From Cepaea nemoralis (Eukaryota > Mollusca > Gastropoda > Stylommatophora > Helicidae): a stretch of DNA of 64,000 nt. The DNA is taken from NCBI GenBank assembly GCA_014155875.1, contig JACEFZ010016110.1:24767-88766 (forward strand). The letters are read 5' to 3'. Positions 35,501 to 46,183 of this stretch are shown here, piece by piece. Below the pieces are notes generated by a model. The model was not told where the DNA came from. It was given only the letters and a program-made list of their open reading frames with translations, and searched no databases. Position 1 is the first letter of the stretch. Every line of letters begins with the position of its first letter. A program made the translations under genes and the position numbers.

Positions 35501-36478
35501 AAGATAGCCAGCACAGCACACTGCTGGCACACACTCGTTATAATCCAGTTGCTCACATTGTAACATCCAAGAACGTTCGACACGGCGTACACGGGATGAG
35601 GCATCCAGTTGGTGAGGATTCTCATGATGGCTGCCCGTGTCTGGTGTGTGAGCACGCGTGTATGGGCAGGGTACAGTAGAGGAACCCAGGCAGCCGCTTA
35701 CACCGACTGAACCACTAGCGCTAGGGGAGACAACCATTTCTAATGAGCTTTTCATCACCAGGCAAAGACGTTCTCCGTGCAGGGGAAGGGTGAGCGGAGA
35801 GAACACTCATAAACCAGCGCATTTTCTGGCTTCCTTGAACCCGCGGCAGCAATCCGCGGTTACTGCCCTGGGATGGGACATGGGGCATCGTGTGCTGGCA
35901 TCAAACGGTCATTGATTTCTATGTATACGTTCGCATATTTCAATGTGATCATAATTGTCAACAATCATTGCCATCACAAAAAATCTAATTAATTGCGCAC
36001 ATTTTTAGAACATCTTTCAGCAGGTAAAAACCGTGTCTCAGCATCGCTGGCCACAGTGAATGGCCTTATTGATGTTCCATAACTCGTGCTGGTTGCTGGC
36101 CACGGAGTTGTCGTTATTGCGATCCTGATCAACAAATATAGGGCCCAGAGCGCCAGAATGGGGTCGCCCTGCCGGTGATTGGCTGTAAACCCAGCTATGG
36201 GATGTCAATCAAACTACGACACTCTTCAAATGCTAACCAAACAGGGCCCATGTATTCAGTCTGTGCGTCTGCTCACTGGTCAGCTCACGGTCACGTGACC
36301 AGAGACGTCATCGGGCCTGATCTATGAATGGGTATATTCAAGAAGGGCGGGAGGTTAGACAGTACTGTGTGCCCATTTCTATACACCCTTTAACGAAAAC
36401 TTATTTGTTCTTTAATTGTTAGCACACAGCTGACATTATGGCAATCCGGGCAACCCATAGGTATTGCGTCTCCCCCAG
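35501..36478 (-). promoter_or_regulatory. upstream region with CCAAT and E-box motifs
   Basis: Mostly unique sequence upstream of the 35331 start on the minus strand. A CCAAT box (minus strand; ATTGG at 36178-36182) and a perfect 12-bp palindrome GGTCACGTGACC (36289-36300), which matches the TFEB/MITF-type E-box consensus, are present. The 45-codon minus-strand frame that begins MRILTNWMPHPVYAV near 35625 could be an upstream ORF. Promoter role is inferred. Confidence 0.3.
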
Positions 36479-36480
36479 TA

Positions 36481-38838
36481 GTCCGTTTACATTTGTTTTC
36501 CCCCATATAAAAATCCATATCTCAGCAACCGAGGGAAAATGATGATATTTAGCATTTAACCTTATCAGTATGTCCACCCAACAAAAACAAATTCTGTTCT
36601 GGAGATTGTACAGCATATTTCAATGTTTGTTTATATGCGGTATATAATTTAAGGGTCAGAGATGAAGTGCATATTACGAAATGTATTACACCTTCACACA
36701 TAAACATCAGCGTTCAATAGTAGATTGCCTCGTGCTGCACGAGAATGACCTTATGACCAGAACGTCGCGTAGTGGAACAGGAGTGTTAAGAAGTGTCGCC
36801 AATATTTCTACCGATAGTGGGTGCTTTCATGAAACTTGATTATTTTACAAATCTTACCATTTATAGCTAACATCTTAATGTGTGAATATTGTTGAAAGGG
36901 ATTGAATGTGACATTGTGTACACTTCAAGGCATCGCTATGGAGCTGGACACATATTTTTGCCGAGAAGCTGATCGCAGGAAACTGTTTCATACTATTACA
37001 AATCCCGAGAAAAGAACAGTGCATGCATTGGGTTTGAGTAAACGGTAATTTCGTCGATGGGTGCAAGAATCTGGAATGAAACCACCACGCAATAAGCAAA
37101 CGGTAGGTAGACTGGCAACTGTAGACAGTTTTGACATGGATGTCTGAAAGCGAGCTATTATTAACATGATGGATACCAAAGAAACAGTGACTTTAAGAAA
37201 ACTTATGGTTTGGTTGAGAAAGAACAATGGCATAGAGCTATTCAAAATAACTTTGTGGAAAATTATAAGGAACTAAGGACTTCACGTTTAGAAAGTACAA
37301 GGGAGGTAGAAATATCATTTGCTACCAACCGCATTTAGGAGCCATGAGAAGCAGATACCTACGTAAAATAAGAGAAATGCGCAAAGAAAATTATGACATT
37401 GTTTATTTGGATGAAATCTGGATCAATGCGCACCACACAAGTGAAAAGGAATGGCAATCAGTGGATGGAAAGATAAAGCGATATGTGCCCAGTAGTAAAG
37501 GACAGCGTTTGGTCATAGCCAATGCTGGTAGAACGCATAATGGCTTACTACAGAATGCTGGACTTGTGTTCGTATCAAAGCATACAGACATTACAGGGAT
37601 TATCATAATGAGATGAATGGTTATGTATTTAGAGATTGGCTCGAGAATACAGTGCTTCCATCCCTTGATAGACCGTCTTGTCTAATCATGGACAATGCAT
37701 CATATCACAATGTTGTTGCCCAAGAAGACAAAATATCCACGGCATCGAGCACAAAGGAAGAGATAAAGATATGGCTCCGAGGGGAAAACATATCATTTCC
37801 AGGAACGTATTTCAAGCTAGAATTGTTGTCCTTTGTAAAACAGACGCCAAAAAATAGAGCAAGAAATATCAAATCGACAAGTTTATAGAAGAGCATGGCC
37901 ATAGGTGTTTGAGACTTCCGCCGTACCATTCTCATTTAAACCCTATAGAACTTGTGTGGGCTAAAATTAAAGGACAGGTGGCAGCTGACAATACAACATT
38001 CAAATTATCTGACGTCAAGATGCTAACTCAGTCCGCGCTATTAAATATTGATAAAACATCTTGGCCGTTAAGAAGAAAGCCCACTACAGAGACATTAACA
38101 ACTACGAGTATATTCGTCGTGCAAAACAGGTAATTATGTTCCATCTCTGAACAGTAAACAGCAGAGTAGAAAGTCTTTCACAAAGACTCAAAATGGTTCT
38201 GTAACCCATTTGCACATGTGAACAAACTACACAGACAGCTTAACGGATCCTTAAAAACTGACACATGATGACTAAACTGCGGCACCATCTCTGGGCACTC
38301 CATACGCACATTAACGCAGAGATATTTGGAAGCTTTCACGAACTCCATATAAAAAGCTAAATGCATCCTAGTAACATGAATACTTGTGTACACATTATTA
38401 ACCAGCAGCTGAAGAAACAAGAAGGAAATGAAAAATAAGGTAAGAAATATATTCTTTCTACTTTCCTGTTCATTTCCATTTCGATTTCACATTATTTACC
38501 CTATGCCTCTGTAAATTCTCTGTTTTTAAAAAAAATACTAATATTACACATTGCACCCACTTCCATACGAATCTGGATATGCCTTTTGTCGTCACCCGAA
38601 TCAGCGTGCATTGCCGTAAAACAAGTTTGTTAGCGTGAATTCACTACATTTTCGCCAAAACATCAAAGAAATGTCGCCGCTTTCCACGATTTAAGTTGCC
38701 TTTGGACCTATCAAAGACATGTTCATTGGGTGGGGGTAAATATAAGACGGCAGGACAATTTCCGTAACGGTGCAACAGGCTGTTTTCAAAAAAAAAAAAA
38801 AATTGATCGTGCATTAGGGCAATCATTTGTAAACGGAC
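36481..38838 (+). mobile_element. Tc1/mariner-superfamily transposon with long D-E spacing (Sailor-like)
   Basis: Both ends are visible. GTCCGTTTACA starts right after a TA at 36479-36480, and its reverse complement TGTAAACGGAC ends at 38838 directly before TA at 38839-38840. Over the outer 26 bp the inverted repeats match at 20 positions. TA duplication is the signature of IS630/Tc1/mariner insertion. The 2358-bp body carries a broken DDE transposase (36938-38133). The copy is non-autonomous, but the termini are intact, so mobilisation in trans would be conceivable if a functional enzyme exists. Confidence 0.85.
36938..38133 (+). pseudogene. DDE transposase pseudogene (DD~85E)
   Basis: ATG at 36938 starts an N-terminal part (KRTVHALGLSKR) resembling a helix-turn-helix and stops at 37046; further stops and shifts follow. 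The catalytic domain is readable from 37344: IVYLDEIWINAHHT (first Asp), SCLIMDNASYHN (second Asp, codon 37691-37693), LPPYHSHLNPIELVWAKIK (Glu, codon 37948-37950). Shifts near 37593-37603 and 37850-37866 separate the three. Second Asp to Glu spacing is about 84-85 residues after allowing for one base, far above the 34-41 of classical Tc1/mariner, pointing to the long-spacing Sailor-type group. Dead copy. Confidence 0.88.
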
Positions 38839-38844
38839 TATAAG

Positions 38845-39348
38845 TGCAAGATTCCAGTAATACGCTAGTTATAAAAACACGGGCTGGTTCGTGTAATACG
38901 CTAATTATAAACACGCGGGCTGGTTCCGGAAATACGCTGGTTATAAACACATCGGCTGGTACCGGAAATACTCTCATACTGTCATTTAATGCCTATAGTA
39001 CCTTGCGGTGTAGGACAGTGGGGTCTTGACCCTGAGGAATTAAGGCCGCATGGCTAGTGCAGTCGCCGCGAACTGTGCAGGTTAGAGTTTTCTTTTTGCC
39101 CCCGACAGAAAAATATTCCACCGAAATACGCTAGTTATAAACACATGGGCTGGTTCCGGTAATACGCTGGTTAAAAACATGTGGATTGGTTCCGGTAATG
39201 AGTTGGTTATAAACACATGAGCTGGTTCCGGTAATCGTCTAGTTATAAACACACCGGCTGGTTCCGGTAATACGCTGGTTATAAATACGTGAGCTGGTTC
39301 CAGTAATACGCTAGTTATAAACACATCGGCTGGTTCCGGTAATATGCT
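38845..39348. repeat. 36-bp repeat in two blocks
   Basis: Copies of a 36-bp unit with GGTTCCGGTAATACGCTGGT and TATAAACACATGGGCT, at about 38850-38972 (3-4 copies) and 39120-39348 (6-7 copies). About 140 bp of unrelated sequence (38975-39115) separates the blocks. The left block starts within 10 bp of the transposon's right TA. Confidence 0.92.
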
Positions 39349-40060
39349 AGTCTTTATCTTTTTGTTGCCTTCATCTTTTTGTCAGTCTTTATCTTTTTGT
39401 TGCCTTCATCTTTTTGTCAGTCTTTATCTTTTTGTTGTCTTCATCTTTTTGTCAGTCTTTATCTTTTTGTTGCCTTCATCTTTTTGTCAGTCTTTATCTT
39501 TTTGTTGCCTTCATCTTTTTGTCAGTCTTTATCTTTTTGTTGTCTTCATCTTTTTGTCAGTCTTTATCTTTTTGTTGTCTTCATCTTTTTGTCAGTCTTT
39601 ATCTTTTTGTTGCCTTCATCTTTTTGTCAGTCTTTATCTTTTTGTTGTCTTCATCTTTTTGTCAGTGTTAATCTTTTTGTTGCCTTCATCTTTTTGTCAG
39701 TCTTTATCTTTTTGTTGTCTTCATCTTTTTGTCAGTCTTTATCTTTTTGTTGTCTTCATCTTTTTGTCAGTCTTTATCTTTTTGTTGTCTTCATCTTTTT
39801 GTCAGTCTTTATCTTTTTGTTGTCTTCATCTTTTTGTCAGTCTTTATCTTTTTGTTGTCTTCATCTTTTTGTCAGTCTTTATCTTTTTGTTGTCTTCATC
39901 TTTTTGTCAGTCTTTATCTTTTTGTTGTCTTCATCTTTTTGTCAGTGTTAATCTTTTTGTTGCCTGCATATTTTTGTCAGTGTTAATCTTTTTGTTGCCT
40001 GCATATTTTTGTCAGTGTTAATCTTTTTGTTGCCTTCATCTTTTTTGTCAGTCTTCATTG
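39349..40060. repeat. 35-bp satellite
   Basis: About 20 near-identical copies of a 35-bp unit, GTCAGTCTTTATCTTTTTGT plus TG(C/T)CTTCATCTTTTT. The C/T variant position partitions copies into local runs. GTGTTAATC replaces GTCTTTATC at the right end. Confidence 0.96.
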
Positions 40061-40770
40061 TTTTGTTTCTTCATCTGTTAGTCAGTCTTCATCTTCCAGC
40101 CAGTCTTAATCTTATAGCCAGTCTTCATTGTTTAACTACTGTCTTAAATTTTTTTTAGCCTGCCTCCATCCTTTAGTCACTGTCTTCATCTTTTAGCCAA
40201 TGCCTTCATATTTTAGTCACTGTCTCCAACTTTAGTCAGTCTTCATCTTTTAGTCAGTCTTCGTTTTCTTATCTCTGACTTTATCTATAGTCAATCTCCA
40301 TTTTTTAGTCAATCATCATCTTTAGTGACTATCTGGATCTGTGCGACCATGAACAATGCTGCCGCCTCTTCATCTTTTAGTCACTGTATTCATCTTTAGT
40401 TAGTCTTAATCTTTCATTGACTGTCATCTTTTTTTCATTAATCTTTTAGTCACTGTCTTCATATTTTAGTCACTGTCTTCATATTTTAGTCACTGTCTTC
40501 ATATTTTAGTCACTGTCTTCATATTGTAGTCACTGTCTTCATATTTTAGTTACTGTCTTAATCTATTAGCCAGTTGCTTCACATTTTAGTCGCTGTCTTC
40601 ATCTTTTAGTGAGTCTTAAATCATTTAGTCAGTCTTTATCTTCTGGTCACAGTCTTCATCGTTTGGTCAATATGCATCTTTTAGTCAGTCTTATCTTTTT
40701 GTTGCCTTCATCTGTTAGTCAGTCTGATCTTTTTGTTGCCTTCATCTTTTAGTCAGTCTTCAACTTCAGC
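40061..40770. repeat. degenerate CTTCATCTTTTAGTCA repeat
   Basis: A diverged continuation of the 35-bp family, with 19-22-bp spacing of TTCAT(A/C)TTTTAGTCACTGTC. Five close copies lie at about 40445-40555. Confidence 0.85.
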
Positions 40771-40809
40771 GACCACAGTATATGCCAGCAGATGTAGTAA
40801 GAAGAGTTG

Positions 40810-41085
40810 TGATAGAGTCACTGACGCCGGTTCCCTGCATTGAGTCACTGACGCATGTTCCATGCATCGAGTCACTGACGCCTGTTCCCTTCAATGAGAC
40901 ACTGACGCATGTTCCCTGTAATGAGACACTGACGCACGTTCCCTGCAATGAGACACTGACGCCTGTTCCCTGCGTTTAGACAATGACGCATGTTCCCTGC
41001 AATGAGACACTGACACCTGTTCGCTGCAATGAGACACTGATGCATGTTCCCTGCATTGAGTCACTGACGCCTGTTCCCTGCCAAC
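40810..41085. repeat. 27-bp repeat, ~10 copies
   Basis: Unit of 27 bp with GAGACACTGACGCATGTTCC plus CTGCAAT; GAGTCACTGACGCC variants alternate with GAGACACTGACGCA. Confidence 0.93.
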
Positions 41086-41340
41086 TGGCTCCACCGTACA
41101 TAAATTATGGGTCAAACATGTGAATGTTATTTCGTTCTGTTAAAGTAGGCCGTGGGGGAAGGGCGGGGCCGGGATAGTTTGGCCAACCGTTAAAGTCATT
41201 ATCGTGAGAATGTCTGAAATAAAGGAGGAAGCTGCAGGGCGCCGGGCTTCCCCCGACAGCGGATTGCCGTAGTCAGGACGACTGGGAAGGTAATGAGAGG
41301 AGAATGGATGAGAGAAAGGTGTGGGAATTGTAAGACAACA
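41086..41340. other. unique spacer with GC box and short ORF
   Basis: Contains GAAGGGCGGGGCCGGGATAG (41158-41177), an Sp1-type GC box. About 40 bp later an ATG at 41210 opens 20 codons (MSEIKEEAAGRRASPDSGLP) before TAG. A possible donor GAAG/GTAATG follows near 41291. This could be a small first exon or chance; no gene is called. Confidence 0.3.
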
Positions 41341-43625
41341 CGGCTGTGTGTGCATTGTACATGTGTTTGTGGTGTGGCTTGTGTGTGTGTTTGTGTGTGT
41401 GTTTGCTTTCTGTTTGTATGCTAGGTCGGGGAAGGCTAGGAGGAGTTGTGGATGCATATATGCCTTTGTGTGAATGTATGGCTGTGCGTTGTGGCTGTGT
41501 GTGTGTGTGGCTGTGTGTGAGTGTGTGGCTGTGTGTTGTGGATGTGTGTGTTGTGGCTGTGTGTGAATGTGTGGCTGTGTGTATTGTGGCTGTGTGTGTT
41601 GTATCTGTGTGTGAGTGTATGGCTGTGTGTGAGTGTGTGGCTGTGTGAGTGCGTGGCTGTGTGTGTTGTGGCTGTGTGTGTTGTGGCTGTGTGTGTTGTG
41701 GCTGTGTTTGAGTGTGGCTGTATGTGAATGTGTGGCTGTGTGTGTTGCGACTGTGTGTGTTGTATCTGTGTGTGAGTGTATGGCTGTGTGTGTGTTGTGG
41801 CTGTGTGTGAGTGCGTGGCTGAATGTGTTGCGGCTGTGTGTGTTGTATCTGTGTGTGAGTGTATGGCTGTGTGTGTGTTGTGGCTGTGTGTGAGTGCGTG
41901 GCTGTGTGTTGTGGCTGTATGTGTTGTGGCTGTGTGTGAGTGTATGGCTGTGTGTGTGTGTTGTGGCTGTGTGTGAGTGCGTGGCTGTGTGTGTGTTGTG
42001 GCTGTGTGTTGTGGCTGTGTGTGTTGTGGCTGTGTGTGAGTGTATGGCTGTGTGTGAGTGCGTGGCTGTGTGTGTTGTGGCTGTGTGTGTTGTGGCTGTG
42101 TGTTGTGGCTGTGTGTGTTGTATCTGTGTGTGAGTGTATGGCTGTGTGTGTGTTGTGGCTGTGTGTGAGTGCGTGGCTGTGTGTGTTGTGGCTGTGTGTT
42201 GTGGCTGTGTTTGAGTGTGGCTGTGTGTGTTGTGGCTGTGTGTGTTGTGGCTGTGTGTGTTGTGGCTGTGTTTGAGTGTGGCTGTGTGTGAATGTGTGGC
42301 TGTGTGTGTTGCGGCTGTGTTTGAGTGTGGCTGTGTGTGAATGTGTGGCTGTGTGTGTTGCGGCTGTGTGTGTTGTATCTGTGTGTGAGTGTATGGCTGT
42401 GTGTGTGTTGTGGCTGTGTGTGTGTGCGTGGCTGTGTGTGTTGTGGCTGTGTGTGTTGTATCTGTGTGTGAGTGTATGGCTGTGTGTGTGTTGTGGCTGT
42501 GTGTGAGTGCGTGGCTGTGTGTGTTGTGGCTGGGTGTTGTGGCTGTGTGTGTTGTGGCTGTGTTTGAGTGTGGCTGTGTGTGAATGTGTGTGTTGCGGCT
42601 GTGTGTGTTGTATCTGTGTGTGAGTGTATGGCTGTGTGTGTGTGTTGTGGCTGTGTGTGAGTGCGTGGCTGTGTGTGTGTTGTGGCTGTGTGTTGTGGCT
42701 GTGTGTGTTGTGGCGGTGTATGCTGTGGCTTTGTGTGGGTGCGTGGCTGTGTGTGTGTGTGTTTTGTGGCTTTGTGTATTGTGGCTTTATGTGTTGTGGC
42801 TGTGTGTGAGTGTATGGCTGTGTGTGTGTGTGTTGTGGCTGTGTGTGAGTGCGTGGCTGTGTGTGTGTTGTGGCTGTGTGTTGTGGCTGTGTGTGTTGTG
42901 GCTGTGTGTGAGTGTATGGCTGTGTGTGAGTGTATGGCTGTGTGTGAGTGCGTGGCTGTGTGTGTTGTGGCTGTGTGTGTTGTGGCTGTGTGTGTTGTAT
43001 CTGTGTGTGAGTGTATGGCTGTGTGTGTGTTGTGGCTGTGTGTGAGTGCGTGGCTGTGTGTGTTGTGGCTGTGTTTGAGTGTGGCTGTGTGTGTTGTGGC
43101 TGTGTGTGTTGTGGCTGTGTGTGTTGTGGCTGTGTTTGAGTGTGGCTGTGTGTGAATGTGTGGCTGTGTGTGTTGCGGCTGTGTTTGAGTGTGGCTGTGT
43201 GTGAATGTGTGGCTGTGTGTGTTGCGGCTGTGTGTGTTGTATCTGTGTGTGAGTGTATGGCTGTGTGTGTGTTGTGGCTCTGTGTGTGTGTGCGTGGCTG
43301 TGTGTGTTGTGGCTGTGTGTGTTGTATCTGTGTGTGAGTATGGCTGTGTGTGTGTTGTGGCTGTGTGTGAGTGCGTGGCTGTGTGTGTTGTGGCTGGGTG
43401 TTGTGGCTGTGTGTGTTGTGGCTGTGTTTGAGTGTGGCTGTGTGTGAATGTGTGTGTTGCGGCTGTGTGTGTTGTATCTGTGTGTGAGCGTATGGCTGTT
43501 TGTGTGTTGTGGCTTTGTGTGAGTGCGTGGCTGTGTGTGTGTTGTGGCTGTGTGTTGTGGCTGTGTGTGTTGTGGCGGTGTATGCTGTGGCTGTGTGTGG
43601 GTGTGGCTTTGTATATATCTGTGTA

Positions 43626-43670
<45 letters not shown>

Positions 43671-43685
43671 ATGTCTATATGTATG
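41341..43685. repeat. GT-rich minisatellite (TGTGTGTTGTGGCTG family)
   Basis: About 2.3 kb of GTGTGTGTTGTGGCTGTGTG with TTGTATCTGTGTGTGAGTG, GTGAGTGCGTGGCTG and TTTGAGTGTGGCTG variants. Longer blocks with the same variant order recur (for example near 41720-41800, 42320-42400 and 43170-43260). It ends in a pure (GT)n run at 43631-43667. The plus strand is nearly free of A and C, and the long Cys/Val/Leu/Trp frames are artefacts. Confidence 0.95.
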
Positions 43686-43689
43686 TGTT

Positions 43690-44007
43690 AAACTCAAGTG
43701 TGGGTCACAATATAGTTCCGTGTCCTTTCCATAACGTCGCAGTCAACCCCAGCAGGGTTTCCTTGTTGGTGATTATCTAGACGTGATTACGTTCAGTAAT
43801 TTTCCATTGATCTCTGAACGGCCGACACTCATACAATTGTGAACATCAACACATATTTTAATAAACCAATGGGCGGTTGATGGGTGACGTCAGTGATCGG
43901 ACGCTTTACCTTCCCGGAACATTTCTTGGTGTCTATTTCGAACCGCCAGTTCAAATATATGACGATGGAATCAAACGCCGACTCTATACTCGCATGCACC
44001 GCATTGA
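43690..44007 (-). mobile_element. possible SINE-like dispersed repeat, copy 2
   Basis: TTACGTTCAGTAATTTTCCA to CTCTGAACGGCCGACAC (43786-43827) matches the core at 30139-30181. Upstream in the minus-strand sense GGCGGTTCGAAATAG (about 43932-43946) is B-box-like, as in the other copy. AGTCAACCCCAGCAGG near 43740 also occurs at 57678 in another SINE. Boundaries are unclear. Confidence 0.4.
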
Positions 44008-45414
44008 ACTACACACACGTGAACACAGTCAGCCCGGACACACGGTACAGAACTACGTTAGCCAGTGAGGGACCGACAACACAGCCCGGACACACGGTAC
44101 AGAACTACGTTAGCCAGTGAGGGACCGACAACACAGCCCGGACACACGGTACAGAACTACGTTAGCCAGTGAGGTACCGACAACACAGCCCGGACACACG
44201 GTACAGAACTACGTTAGCCAGTGAGGGACCGACAACACAGTCCGGACACACTGTACAGAACTACGTTAGCCAGTGAGGGACCGACAACACAGCCCGGACA
44301 CACGGTACAGAACTACGTTAGCCAGTGAGGGACCGACAACACAGCCCGGACACACGGTACAGAACTACGTTAGCCAGTGAGGGACCGACAACACAGCCCG
44401 GACACACGGTACAGAACTACGTTAGCCAGTGAGGGACCGACAACACAGCCCGGACACACGGTACAGAACTACGTTAGCCAGTGAGGGACCGACAACACAG
44501 CCCGGACACACGGTACAGAACTACGTTAGCCAGTGAGGTACCGACAACACAGCCCGGACACACGGTACAGAACTACGTTAGCCAGTGAGGGACCGACAAC
44601 ACAGCCCGGACACACGGTACAGAACTACGTTAGCCAGTGAGGGACCGACAACACAGCCCGGACACACGGTACAGAACTACGTTAGCCAGTGAGGGACCGA
44701 CAACACAGCCCGGACACACGGTACAGAACTACGTTAGCCAGTGAGGGACCGACAACACAGTCCGGACACACTGTACAGAACTACGTTAGCCAGTGAGGGA
44801 CCGACAACACAGCCCGGACACACGGTACAGAACTACGTTAGCCAGTGAGGGACCGACAACACAGTCAGCCCGGACACACTGTACAGAACTACGTTAGCCA
44901 GTGAGGGACCGACAACACAGCCCGGACACACGGTACAGAACTACGTTAGCCAGTGAGGGACCGACAACACAGCCCGGACACACGGTACAGAACTACGTTA
45001 GCCAGTGAGGGACCGACAACACAGTCAGCCCGGACACACTGTACAGAACTACGTTAGCCAGTGAGGGACCGACAACACAGCCCGGACACACTGTACAGAA
45101 CTACGTTAGCCAGTGAGGGACCGACAACACAGCCCGGACACACTGTACAGAACTACGTTAGCCAGTGAGGGACCGACAACACAGCCCGGACACACTGTAC
45201 AGAACTACGTTAGCCAGTGAGGGACCGACAACACAGCCCGGACACACGGTACAGAACTACGTTAGCCAGTGAGGGACCGACAACACAGCCCGGACACACG
45301 GTACAGAACTACGTTAGCCAGTGAGGGACCGACAACACAGCCCGGACACACGGTACAGAACTACGTTAGCCAGTGAGGGACCGACAACACAGCCCGGACA
45401 CACGGTACAGAACT

Positions 45415-45535
45415 GGAAGTGGCTAGCAACCATACTGACTATTTCGTAGGTTATTATATACCCCATGTGGTAGGTCGCAGGCACTTTTCCTCTCTCTGTC
45501 TCTCTCGGTCTCTCTCTGTCTGTCTCTCTCTCTCG

Positions 45536-45597
<62 letters not shown>

Positions 45598-46183
45598 TCT
45601 CTCTTCTTGCATGTCCACACACACTAGCATTTTGTCTGTTGAAGTGTGTCTATGTAAGTACACGTGTTCCTGCACACCAGTCCACCCAGACCAACAACAC
45701 AATGGGGTCGTGGTCAATTTTACACGCCTCCTACCCCGCCTCCTTCTTTCTATGTGCTCACTGTACCGTAACATCCAGCACCGTTATTTATACTAATACA
45801 CCCAAGTTTTCCGTAGACACTCACAGGTCCGTACGTGAGGTGAGTATACCGTTTTTTTCTCTATAAACAGTTTTTCTATTAAACATTTTCTTCGACTACC
45901 ATTCTTTTCAATTAACATTTTGTCAATTCTCATTTTCTCTTCATTGCTTCCATTTTTCCATGCATTTGTTCCTCTCGCCCTGTCATCACCTTCTAATGTA
46001 GTCACAGGAGTTCTCCTTGACTGTATGTTGTGTTTGTGAATGTGTTTGTTTGCTGATGAAGGCTAACCGCCGCAACGTTCTGTATGTGTCTTAACTCTGT
46101 TATGTAAAGCTGCACTACTTTGTGTCATTATATATTGTTTAAACTTTCACAGCTTTACCGCAGTTCCACCAAATTTTATGCAT
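45415..46183. mobile_element. 770-bp element inside satellite, copy 1
   Basis: Non-satellite DNA beginning GGAAGTGGCTAGCAACC and ending CACCAAATTTTATGCATACTG, with an internal (TC)n tract (45520-45600). The word TGTACAGAACT/GGTACAGAACT borders both ends, either a ~10-bp target duplication or simply satellite register. It contains good donor-like sites (GAG/GTGAGTATAC at 45837) and a CTGATGA...GCCGCAAC segment (46050-46077) resembling a decayed hammerhead core. An origin in a Penelope-like retroelement terminal repeat is possible but unproven. Confidence 0.6.

Noticed and set aside
41436..43697. 753-codon His/Thr-rich minus-strand frame
   Set aside because: Derived from the GT-rich minisatellite; the peptide is only ACAC-type codons with repeat variants.
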